Shown in pieces: positions 6,834 to 13,279 of a stretch of DNA of 16,204 bases. Position 1 is the first letter of the stretch; the number at the start of each line of letters is the position of its first letter. The notes under the pieces were generated by a model. The model worked only from the letters and a program-made list of their open reading frames with translations, was not told the DNA's origin and searched no databases. The stretch lies in the NCBI GenBank assembly GCA_003021755.1, contig PXQZ01000032.1, forward strand, positions 1 to 16,204, read 5' to 3'. A program made the translations under genes and the position numbers. This DNA comes from Halobacteriales archaeon QH_8_67_36 (GTDB lineage Archaea; Halobacteriota; Halobacteria; Halobacteriales; Haloarculaceae).

Positions 6834-7945
6834 TGTCGGCGACCGGTCGGGACCAGGCGCCAGCCCCCTCGCCCAGTGACCTCGCCGCATCGCTGGAGCG
6901 GGCCGCGTTCGTGCGGCTCGTCAGCGACGCGACCGGCGAGGCGCTGGCCGCGACGGGCGTGCTGGCGCGGGCACTGGCGGCCGACGACACGCCGTTCCAG
7001 GCGAGCGTCGTCGCTCCCTTCGCCGACCCCGACCGGACCACGGAGGCCGACGTGACCGTCGCACTCGGCGTTGGTCACGGCAGCGCCGACCACACGCTCT
7101 CGGCGACACCGGCCGCGACGGCCTTCGCCGTCGTCCGCGCACTCGGCGCTGATCCCGACCCCGTTCTCGCGCTGGCCGGCACCGTCGCCGGCGGTAACGT
7201 GGACGGGACCGTCACGGACGCCGCCGAACGCGCCGGCATCGACCGCCGCCCGGGACTCGCCGTCCCGGTCGCGGATATCGCCGATGGACTGGCCCACTCG
7301 ACGCGGCTGTCGGCCCCGTCCTCCGGCGACATCGAGGCGGCACGGACCGCCCTCGCCGGGTTGGACCTGCCCGCCGACCCGACCGCGGACGACCGACGGC
7401 GCGTGGCGTCGCTGGTCGCGCTCGCAGTGACGGCGGACGCCCCGGAACGGGCGACCGAGACCGTCGCCGCGGCGCTCCACCCCTACGCCGGCGGCCCCTT
7501 CGAGACGGTCGGCGGCTACGCCGACGTGCTCGATGCCGTCGCCCGCGAGGCGCCCGGGACGGGCATCGCGCTGGCGCTGGGCCACGAGGGCGTCCGGGAG
7601 AACGCGCTCTCGGCGTGGCGGACCCACGCGAGACACGCTCACGGCGCCGTCGCCAACGCGACGACCGGCCGGTACGACGGCCTGTTCGTCGCCCGCGGCG
7701 ACGAGATGCCAGTGGGGACCGTCGCACGGCTCGTGGCCGACTTCCACGCGCCCGAACCGGTCACACTCGTCGTCACCGACGGCGAGGCGGCCGCCCGGGC
7801 CACCGACGGCCGGGACGTGGCCGCGACCATGCGGGCCGCGACCGACGCGGTCGGCGGCTCCACCGTCGGGACGGGCGAGCGTGCCCGCGCACGGTTCGAC
7901 GTGCCCACGTCCGACCTCATCGAAGCGTTCCGGGAGGCAGTATGA
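6833..7945 (+). CDS. RecJ/Cdc45-like protein with degenerate catalytic motifs
   Basis: A 370-residue relative of the DHH-family nuclease RecJ, lying where archaea commonly keep a recJ homologue, between S15 and S3Ae. Motif I is recognisable but altered: SDATG at 31-35 followed by an ALAATGVLARAL helix, where active enzymes have HxDADG. The region that should contain the DHH motif (about 72-92, VTVALGVGHGSADHTLSAT) lacks it, although the following helix and LALAGTVAGG correspond well. At the C-terminus (341-343) GGS replaces the GGH motif of the DHHA1 domain. The protein is thus probably not a nuclease and, like eukaryotic Cdc45, may act as a structural partner of GINS/MCM; that role is inference. 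It is coupled to rps15 by TAATG and to pcc1 by ATGA. Confidence 0.8.
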   Translation: MSATGRDQAPAPSPSDLAASLERAAFVRLVSDATGEALAATGVLARALAADDTPFQASVVAPFADPDRTTEADVTVALGVGHGSADHTLSATPAATAFAVVRALGADPDPVLALAGTVAGGNVDGTVTDAAERAGIDRRPGLAVPVADIADGLAHSTRLSAPSSGDIEAARTALAGLDLPADPTADDRRRVASLVALAVTADAPERATETVAAALHPYAGGPFETVGGYADVLDAVAREAPGTGIALALGHEGVRENALSAWRTHARHAHGAVANATTGRYDGLFVARGDEMPVGTVARLVADFHAPEPVTLVVTDGEAAARATDGRDVAATMRAATDAVGGSTVGTGERARARFDVPTSDLIEAFREAV

Positions 7946-8181
7946 GACGGGCCGAAATCACGACGTCACACGGCTCGTCCACCGACGCCGAACGCGTCGC
8001 CGCCGCGGTCCGCCCGGACAACACCGCCGAGATGACCACGCGCGTCGAGGGCGACGCCGTGGTCACGGAGATAGCGCGCGATTCCACGAGCGGCCTCCAG
8101 TCGACAGTCGACGACTACGTCGTCAACCTCCGCGTCGCAGCACAGCTTACGACCGACCCAACCCGATCCAATCATGAGTGA
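7942..8181 (+). CDS. pcc1: KEOPS complex subunit Pcc1
   Basis: A 79-residue protein. The segment ending TEIARDSTSGLQSTVDDYVVNL (in part) is the hallmark of Pcc1, the small dimerising subunit of the KEOPS complex, which makes the universal t6A modification at position 37 of ANN-decoding tRNAs together with Kae1, Bud32 and Cgi121. Its length is normal for archaeal Pcc1. The ATG overlaps the preceding stop (ATGA), and its own stop lies 8 nt inside the rps3ae gene, so translation of the three genes is coupled. The other KEOPS subunits are not in the window. Confidence 0.92.
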   Translation: MRRAEITTSHGSSTDAERVAAAVRPDNTAEMTTRVEGDAVVTEIARDSTSGLQSTVDDYVVNLRVAAQLTTDPTRSNHE

Positions 8182-8815
8182 ACGAAGCGTCTCCAAGCGC
8201 ACACAGCAAAAACGGTGGTACACCGTGCAGGCTCCCGAGCAGTTCGACCGGGAGACGCTCGGCAAGACCACAGCAGACGAACCGGACAAGGTGCTCGGCC
8301 GCACCGTCGAAACCACGCTGGGCGAACTGAACAACGACGCCAGCGAGAACAACACCAAACTCACGTTCAAGATAAACGAGGTCGCCTCCGACACGGCCTA
8401 CACGGAGTTCGTCAAACACGAGCTAACGCGGGACTACCTGCGCTCGCTCGTCCGCCGTGGCTCCTCGAAGGTCGAGGCCTTCATCACCGTGCTGACGACG
8501 GACGACTACCGCGTCCAGATTCAGCCGGTCGCCGTCACGACCAAGAAGGCCGACGCCTCCCAGGAGAAGGCCATCCGCCGCACGATGATCGACCGCGTAC
8601 GAGAGACCGCAAGGGACCGGACCTTCGAGGACGTCGTCGACAGCGTCGTCGAGGGTCGACTCTCCTCGGCCATCTACGGCGAGGCCAAGGACATCTACCC
8701 GCTCCGACGCGTCGAAATCCAGAAGACGACGCTCGAAGCGCGCCCCGAGGAGGTCGCCGCCGAAGAGGAGACGGCCGTCGACGTGGACGAGAAAGACATC
8801 GACGTCGGAGCCTGA
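8174..8815 (+). CDS. rps3ae: 30S ribosomal protein S3Ae (eS1)
   Basis: A 213-residue archaeal/eukaryotic-type small-subunit protein without a true bacterial counterpart. Recognisable family segments are the N-terminal KRWYTVQAPEQFD, the central TSL-type stretch EFVKHELTRDYLRSLVRRGSSKV, and the tail segment KDIYPLRRVEIQKTTLEARP. The C-terminal tail is acidic and alanine/glutamate-rich, common in halophiles. Its start lies inside pcc1 (8-nt overlap), so it depends on upstream translation or a shared transcript. A T-run follows shortly after the stop. Confidence 0.98.
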   Translation: MSERSVSKRTQQKRWYTVQAPEQFDRETLGKTTADEPDKVLGRTVETTLGELNNDASENNTKLTFKINEVASDTAYTEFVKHELTRDYLRSLVRRGSSKVEAFITVLTTDDYRVQIQPVAVTTKKADASQEKAIRRTMIDRVRETARDRTFEDVVDSVVEGRLSSAIYGEAKDIYPLRRVEIQKTTLEARPEEVAAEEETAVDVDEKDIDVGA

Positions 8816-8843
8816 CGCCGGCGTTCGGATTCACGTTATTTTT
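8816..8843 (+). terminator. Putative terminator of the rps15-rps3ae operon
   Basis: A palindromic CGCCGGCG follows the stop at 8816-8823 and a run TTATTTTT ends at 8843. T-runs terminate transcription in archaea; the position between convergent genes fits. Confidence 0.55.
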
Positions 8844-8886
8844 CGACGCCCGCTGTCCGCCCAGCGGCCGCATCGTCGGAACCCCC

Positions 8887-9336
8887 TCAGTTCGTGGTGG
8901 TCGTTTCCGAGGCCGTCCCCGTCTCGGCGGTCACGACGACGGTTCCGGCCATGCCGCCCCGCTCGTGGGGGATACAGAAGTAGGGGTACTCGCCGGGCAC
9001 CTCGAAGGTGTGCTCGAACGTCTGGCCCTCGAACATCGTCCCGCCGCTGCTGTCACTCCAGTCGTCCCGAGCGGCCTGCTCGCTGTCGAACCCGCCCGAG
9101 GCGAAGTAGTCGGCGCCGTCGGGGAGGGCGTCCTCGTAGGCCGTCACCGAGTGGCCCTGCTTGTTGGTGTTCAGCCAGGTGACGGTGGTTCCGGCCGTGA
9201 CCTCCAGGGTTTCGGGTCGGAACTCCTTGGCGCCCATCCCTACGTCGTAGTCGGTCGGCGTGCTGCTCCCGATACAGCCAGCGAGTCCGACCGCCGCCGT
9301 CGGTGCTGCCGCCCGGAGGAAGACCCGTCGCTCCAT
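8887..9336 (-). CDS. Halocyanin-type blue copper lipoprotein
   Basis: A 149-residue small electron carrier of the plastocyanin-like family, held on the outer face of the membrane. The N-terminus MERRVFLRAAA is a twin-arginine-type signal ending in the lipobox LAGC (cysteine 21), the usual export and lipidation route for haloarchaeal lipoproteins. The cupredoxin domain shows all four expected copper ligands: His62 (GHSV), Cys121, His124 and Met129 (FCIPHERGGM). A threonine-rich tail (TETTTTN-like) closes the protein. It is monocistronic, convergent with rps3ae, and has a TATA-like CATATG about 26 nt upstream of the start. Its electron partner is not evident from neighbours. Confidence 0.93.
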   Translation of the reverse strand: MERRVFLRAAAPTAAVGLAGCIGSSTPTDYDVGMGAKEFRPETLEVTAGTTVTWLNTNKQGHSVTAYEDALPDGADYFASGGFDSEQAARDDWSDSSGGTMFEGQTFEHTFEVPGEYPYFCIPHERGGMAGTVVVTAETGTASETTTTN

Positions 9337-9357
9337 ACCGCCGTTCGGAACCGGACG

Positions 9358-9367
9358 GACATATGAC
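9358..9367 (-). promoter_or_regulatory. TATA-like box of the halocyanin gene
   Basis: CATATG lies in an otherwise GC-rich stretch, centred about 26-27 nt before the start codon, as expected for a leaderless haloarchaeal transcript. Confidence 0.5.
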
Positions 9368-9439
9368 GCTCGGTTCGGGGCGCCAGCTGTCTCCGGTGAA
9401 CACCTACGACTGCAATAGGGGGTATCCGGAAATCGGCTT

Positions 9440-10633
9440 TCACGCCCGGAACGTCAGCTCGTCGCGCAGACCCCGGACGTCCGCCAGCAACTGCTCGCGG
9501 TCGTCGCCGGTCATCGTGACGTGTCCCATCTTCCGGAGCGGGTACACCTCGCGCTTGCCGTACCAGTGGAGGTGAGCGCGCTCCGTCGAGAGCACCGTCT
9601 CCTCGCCGGACAGCACCGCATCCTGGCGTTTCTTGATATCGCCGAGGACGTTCGCCGACACCGTCGGGTCCCGTATCTCGGTCGTGCCCAGCGGCTCGCC
9701 AAGCACCGCTCTGACGTGTTGCTCGAACTGTGAGGTGTGACACCCCTCGATGGTCCAGTGACCGGAGTTGTGGGGCCGGGGAGCGATCTCGTTGAGCAGG
9801 ATCTCGCCTTCTGGTGGGCGTTGCCCGCTCGAACGTTCCGAGCCGCTTCGTGGCTCGCCGGTCTGGAACAGTTCGATACCGAAGACGCCGCGGCCCTCCA
9901 TCACGTCCAGGACGTCGCGTGCGACCTCGCGGGCACGCTCGCGGACACTCTCTTTGGCCCGTGCCGGGGCGACGCTCTCTCTGAGAATCTCCTCGCGGTG
10001 GATGGTCTCGGTGACCGGGAAGGTGTCGCGTTCGCCGTCGCCGAGACAGCCCATCACCGCCAGTTCGCGCTCGAAGTCGACCATCTCCTCGACCATCGCG
10101 GGGCCGGCGATGTCGGCCATCGCCGCCTCGACGTCCTCGGGACCCGCCACGGGGACGTTCCCCCGGCCGTCGTAGCCGCCGGTGCGGGCTTTCAGCATCG
10201 CGGGGTAGCCCAGTTCCTCGCAGGCCTCGCGGAGTTCGTCGGCGGTGTCGACGCCCCGGAACTCGGGAACCGGGACGCCCGCGTCGGCGAGTCGGCGCTT
10301 CTGGACCAGTTTGTCCTGGATGATCCGCAGGGTTTCGGGTGCCGGGTGGACCGGCGTGTCGGTTTCCTCGGTGACCCGTTCCAGCACGTCCGGGTCGGCC
10401 AGTTCGATTTCGAAGGTGAGCAGATCGGCCCGCGCGGCCAGTTCGCGGACGGTCGACTCGTCCTCGAAGCCGCCGACGAGCTGGTCGCGCACCACCGGCG
10501 CGGCCGGGCAGTCCGGCGTCGGGTCGGCGACGACGAGTTCGACGCCCAGCGGCGCCGCGGCTTCGCCGAGCATCCGTCCGAGCTGCCCCCCGCCAACCAC
10601 GCCCACGGTCGGGCCGGGCGACGTTCGTGTCAT
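9440..10633 (-). CDS. purK: N5-carboxyaminoimidazole ribonucleotide synthase PurK
   Basis: A 397-residue ATP-grasp enzyme that carboxylates AIR to N5-CAIR using ATP and bicarbonate in purine synthesis. The N-terminal nucleotide fold has VGVVGGGQLGRML; the ATP-grasp domain has YPAMLKARTGGYDGRGN and the metal/substrate segment NEIAPRPHNSGHWTIE. Between the strand ELFQTG and the strand EILLNE, where homologues have a loop of a few residues, there are about 16 extra residues (260-275, EPRSGSERSSGQRPPE) encoded by a double-hairpin DNA insert. Without it the length would be about 381, normal for the family. The partner purE is not adjacent. A TATA-like CTTAAG is about 29 nt upstream. Confidence 0.96.
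   Translation of the reverse strand: MTRTSPGPTVGVVGGGQLGRMLGEAAAPLGVELVVADPTPDCPAAPVVRDQLVGGFEDESTVRELAARADLLTFEIELADPDVLERVTEETDTPVHPAPETLRIIQDKLVQKRRLADAGVPVPEFRGVDTADELREACEELGYPAMLKARTGGYDGRGNVPVAGPEDVEAAMADIAGPAMVEEMVDFERELAVMGCLGDGERDTFPVTETIHREEILRESVAPARAKESVRERAREVARDVLDVMEGRGVFGIELFQTGEPRSGSERSSGQRPPEGEILLNEIAPRPHNSGHWTIEGCHTSQFEQHVRAVLGEPLGTTEIRDPTVSANVLGDIKKRQDAVLSGEETVLSTERAHLHWYGKREVYPLRKMGHVTMTGDDREQLLADVRGLRDELTFRA
9812..9859 (-). repeat. In-frame double-hairpin insert within purK
   Basis: Two adjacent palindromes make up a 48-bp in-frame insertion. Hairpin one is 9839-9846 with 9850-9857 (8 pairs, one G-T, triloop TTC on the plus strand). Hairpin two is 9813-9819 with 9823-9829 (7 pairs, two G-T, triloop GTT). 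On the coding strand the first hairpin reads GAGCCACGAAGCGGCTCGG, 17 of 21 bases identical over its full span to the insert at 14325-14345 in the aminotransferase gene and in the same frame (EPRSGSE against ESRSDSD). Confidence 0.7.
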
Positions 10634-10655
10634 ACGACGGTCTATCGCTGGGGCC

Positions 10656-10667
10656 CGCTTAAGCCTT
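10656..10667 (-). promoter_or_regulatory. TATA-like box of purK
   Basis: GGCTTAAGCG on the minus strand is centred about 29 nt upstream of the purK ATG, the spacing of a leaderless haloarchaeal promoter. The match to the consensus is moderate. Confidence 0.4.
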
Positions 10668-10700
10668 TGAGTTCCAGCGTCGCCGCGCAGTCCTGTCGCC

Positions 10701-10764
10701 GACGGCGATTGTCATTGCGCCGTCCCGTTGTCGACGGCGATTGTCATTCCGCCGTCCCGTTGTC
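10701..10764. repeat. 32-bp direct tandem repeat spanning the agl23 stop codon
   Basis: 10701-10732 and 10733-10764 are direct copies differing at one base (G/C at the 17th position). The second copy contains the agl23 stop and its last codons (VDNGTA); the first copy lies in the spacer before purK. Each copy holds GACGGCG and CGCCGTC, able to form a 7-bp stem with a 10-nt loop, so the 3' end of the agl23 transcript could carry two tandem stem-loops. Confidence 0.9.
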
Positions 10765-12783
10765 GACTGCCGACTCGTTCGTCCACACCGTGAACACGTT
10801 CCGGTCGCCGGTGGTCCGAATCCGGTAGGTGTCGCTCTCGTAGCCGGCCGCTTCGAGTTCCGCCTCGGGCACCGTCGGGTCGAAGTTCTGTGTGATGACC
10901 ACCGGCGGTGGGTCCTGCCGGGTCAGGGAGACGAGATTCCGCTCGCTGTTCTCGCAGCTGACGTCCATGTCGCCGGCGGCGAAGTACCACGGCAGCGGCA
11001 GTGCGTTGTACCACATCAGGCAGGTGGGCTGATTGTTGCGATACGACTCGTCCCAGTTTTCCCTGTCGGGGCTGACGTAGGCGTTGTACCGGTCGAACTC
11101 GTCGCCCGACTCGCCGTAGTATACGAGCATGTCGGTCGAGCCGTCGTTGGTCGCCGCGAGCCGGTTCATCTCCCGGAGTTCGCCCTTGAGTTCGGCGTCG
11201 GGCTGGGCGTACTGCACCATCGGGTTCGAGTCCTCGGTGGTGTTCGTGTACACCTGCGCGACGCCCGCCTGAGCGACCAGCAGCGAGAGGGCAAAGAGCA
11301 CGAGCGTGGCGCTGGCGAAACCGGAGACGTCCGCTCGCTCCAGGGAGCCGGACCCCCAGCGGAACACGGCGCCGAGTCCGACCGCCGCCGGGACGGCCAG
11401 CGGGACGACGGCGTGGGTGGCGAGCCACGGCGCGCCGATGTCGGTCCCCTCCGGGTAGCCGAAGACGGAGACGAACCCCGCGTAGAAGCAGAACGGAATC
11501 AGGTGCCGGGGCGTGGTGACGCCCAGTCTGTCGAGGGCGTAGCCCACGACCGAAAGTGCGACGACCGCACGCGAACCCCGCACCAGGGCGTCGGTGGACG
11601 CCCAGAAATGGTCCATGTAGGTGTCCCACGGCTTCTTCCAGGCCCACATCCCCGCTCCGCCCTCCCCGCCGCCGGGGAGCCAGTTCGACCACTGTTCGAC
11701 GACGCGGTCGGTCGTCGTTTCGAGTAGCCGGGGGAACAGCGCCGGGTTCGTGAGACCCTCCCAGAAGCCGACGTAGCCGGGGGTGGTCGCCGGGATGGCC
11801 GGGTGGCTTTCGATGCCGTCGATGCCGGCCCCACGGGGCGCGTAGAAGAACAGCGAGACGAAGCCAAACAGCAGGACGGCGAGGACGACGTGGCCGACGT
11901 AGGCGCCGGCGACCTGCCAGGCGGCGTCGTGACGGGCGCGGAAGCCCCGGACGATGCCGACGACCCGTCTAGCCGTGCCTTTCACTCGACCGACGACGCG
12001 GCTGCGGACGGCCCCGCTGGACGGCGGCCCGCTGGCGACGTTCACCTCGCCGAACCGCTTCGGCAGGACGGCCTCGGCGGCGTCGTCGAACTGTCGGGGG
12101 AGGACGAACCCGACGGCGTCGCGGAACCCGTTGGGGAGCAGCAGCACCTTCGCCAGCAGGAGTCCGGTCGCGCCGAGCCATGTCACGACGTAGACGAGCG
12201 CGTTCTCCTTCGAGGCAAAGCCCAGAGCCAGAAAGACAGCGGCCACGTACATGTAGCGGGCTTTCCGGGTGTCATAGAGGCGCACGAGGAAGGCGAAGGC
12301 GGTGAACATGAACGCCGCCACGAGGACGTCGCTGCGCATGAACCGCGAGTAGTACAGCAACACCGGGTCGAGCGTGAAGAGGAGCGCGAGCGCGACGGTT
12401 TCGCTGCGGTCCAGATGCTCCCGCAGGAGCAGTGCCGTCAGCGGAAGCAGGCCGCCCACGACGGCTACCGGCAGCCGCATCGCGAAGTCCGAGGGGCCGA
12501 TGAGCGCGAACACCCATCGGTCGACGTGCTGAACGAACGGGCCGTGGATGATGTAGCGGTAAGCGAAGTTCCCCGTCTCGCCGAAGTGCCAGGCCCAGTA
12601 GGCCACCCGGCCCTCGTCGAAGTGTGCCACGCGGTAGCCCAGAAAGACGAGACGGAGGACGAGCGCGACCAGCGTGATACCGACAACCAGTTTCACCGCC
12701 GCATGGTCGTCGTCGCGGAGCCACGACGCGCCGCGGTGACGGAGCTGCTGGAGGGCGGGCACCACACCGCTCGACGTAGGCAT
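10744..12783 (-). CDS. agl23: Agl23-type (TIGR03663) GT-C family membrane protein of N-glycosylation
   Basis: A 679-residue multi-span membrane protein of the PMT/GT39-like group, annotated in haloarchaea as flippase-activity-associated Agl23. After the first helix (about 31-50), YRVAHFDEGRVAYWAW carries the acidic pair D56-E57 typical of the first external loop of GT-C glycosyltransferases. Further hallmarks are a YIIHGPF segment, DPVLLYYSRFMRSD and the GFASKENALV loop. About ten helices extend to near residue 520, followed by a soluble domain of about 150 residues outside the membrane. I start at ATG 12783, not at a TTG four codons upstream, because the TATA-like box lies 27 nt before the ATG. 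Its exact reaction is unproven; it acts with dolichol-linked sugars. The 3' end carries a 32-bp duplication. Confidence 0.88.
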   Translation of the reverse strand: MPTSSGVVPALQQLRHRGASWLRDDDHAAVKLVVGITLVALVLRLVFLGYRVAHFDEGRVAYWAWHFGETGNFAYRYIIHGPFVQHVDRWVFALIGPSDFAMRLPVAVVGGLLPLTALLLREHLDRSETVALALLFTLDPVLLYYSRFMRSDVLVAAFMFTAFAFLVRLYDTRKARYMYVAAVFLALGFASKENALVYVVTWLGATGLLLAKVLLLPNGFRDAVGFVLPRQFDDAAEAVLPKRFGEVNVASGPPSSGAVRSRVVGRVKGTARRVVGIVRGFRARHDAAWQVAGAYVGHVVLAVLLFGFVSLFFYAPRGAGIDGIESHPAIPATTPGYVGFWEGLTNPALFPRLLETTTDRVVEQWSNWLPGGGEGGAGMWAWKKPWDTYMDHFWASTDALVRGSRAVVALSVVGYALDRLGVTTPRHLIPFCFYAGFVSVFGYPEGTDIGAPWLATHAVVPLAVPAAVGLGAVFRWGSGSLERADVSGFASATLVLFALSLLVAQAGVAQVYTNTTEDSNPMVQYAQPDAELKGELREMNRLAATNDGSTDMLVYYGESGDEFDRYNAYVSPDRENWDESYRNNQPTCLMWYNALPLPWYFAAGDMDVSCENSERNLVSLTRQDPPPVVITQNFDPTVPEAELEAAGYESDTYRIRTTGDRNVFTVWTNESAVDNGTAE

Positions 12784-12805
12784 TGTCGGGTCCAAGACCA
12801 GCGGG

Positions 12806-12816
12806 GATTAGAACCT
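12806..12816 (-). promoter_or_regulatory. TATA-like box of agl23
   Basis: GGTTCTAATCC on the minus strand, centred about 27 nt before ATG 12783. It favours that start over the TTG at 12795, and belongs to a 91-nt divergent promoter region shared with ribH. Confidence 0.45.
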
Positions 12817-12841
12817 TTCTGGTTTCCCGACACGGAACGGT

Positions 12842-12851
12842 AGTTCTTTAC
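12842..12851 (+). promoter_or_regulatory. TATA-like box of the ribH-aspC operon
   Basis: AGTTCTTTAC is centred about 28 nt upstream of the ribH ATG, fitting a leaderless transcript diverging from agl23. Confidence 0.45.
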
Positions 12852-12874
12852 GGGCGAGCGCCACCCACACAGGT

Positions 12875-13279
12875 ATGGTGCAGCTCGGACTGGTCGTCGC
12901 TCAGTACGACAAACACGGGGACGTAATCGACGCGATGCGTGAATCGGCCCGCGCGGCCGCCGACGAGGCCGGCGCGACTATCGCCGAGACGCACGCGGTT
13001 CCCGGCGCCTACGACACGCCGCTCGCGGCCGACCGGCTGGCACGCCTCGACGACATCGACGCCGTCGCGGTGCTGGGCGTCGTCATCGAGGGCGACACGG
13101 ACCACGACAGGGTCATCACCGACGCCGCCGCCCACGGGCTGACCGACGTCTCCCTCGACCGGGACACCCCCGTCACGCTGGGCATCATCGGACCGGGCAT
13201 GAGCAAGGCCGAAGCCGAGGCGCGAACCCACAAGGGCGGCTCGGCCGTCACGAGCGCCATCGAACTCGCAAAACCATGA
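12875..13279 (+). CDS. ribH: 6,7-dimethyl-8-ribityllumazine synthase RibH
   Basis: A 134-residue enzyme of riboflavin synthesis. It condenses 5-amino-6-ribitylaminouracil with 3,4-dihydroxy-2-butanone 4-phosphate. The N-terminus MVQLGLVVAQYD starts the first strand; AVPGAYDTPLA corresponds to the PGAxExP substrate loop; LGVVIEGDTDHD corresponds to the GxVIxGxTxH segment with His77 as the likely catalytic residue; VTLGIIGPGMSKAEAEART is the conserved C-terminal stretch. The compact length is usual for archaeal RibH, which assembles as an oligomeric shell. The stop overlaps the ATG of the aminotransferase gene (ATGA). The FAD synthase gene ribL lies nearby, convergent. Confidence 0.95.
   Translation: MVQLGLVVAQYDKHGDVIDAMRESARAAADEAGATIAETHAVPGAYDTPLAADRLARLDDIDAVAVLGVVIEGDTDHDRVITDAAAHGLTDVSLDRDTPVTLGIIGPGMSKAEAEARTHKGGSAVTSAIELAKP

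Noticed and set aside
6797..7747. A 316-codon minus-strand frame opposite the RecJ-like gene
   Set aside because: Mirror of the real gene's third-position GC bias; no family resemblance.
9737..10828. A 363-codon open frame on the plus strand
   Set aside because: Antisense shadow of purK; no recognisable motif and no promoter or ribosome binding site.
11663..11680. Palindrome CTCCCC/GGGGAG in agl23 as a further double-hairpin insert
   Set aside because: Only one stem, and it lies in a glycine-rich loop (PGGGEGG) that is explained by codon composition.
12784..12795. TTG start for agl23, four codons upstream
   Set aside because: TTG starts are rare in haloarchaea, and the TATA-like box spacing fits ATG 12783.
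11803..12843. A 346-codon open frame on the plus strand
   Set aside because: Antisense shadow of agl23, lacking membrane or domain character.
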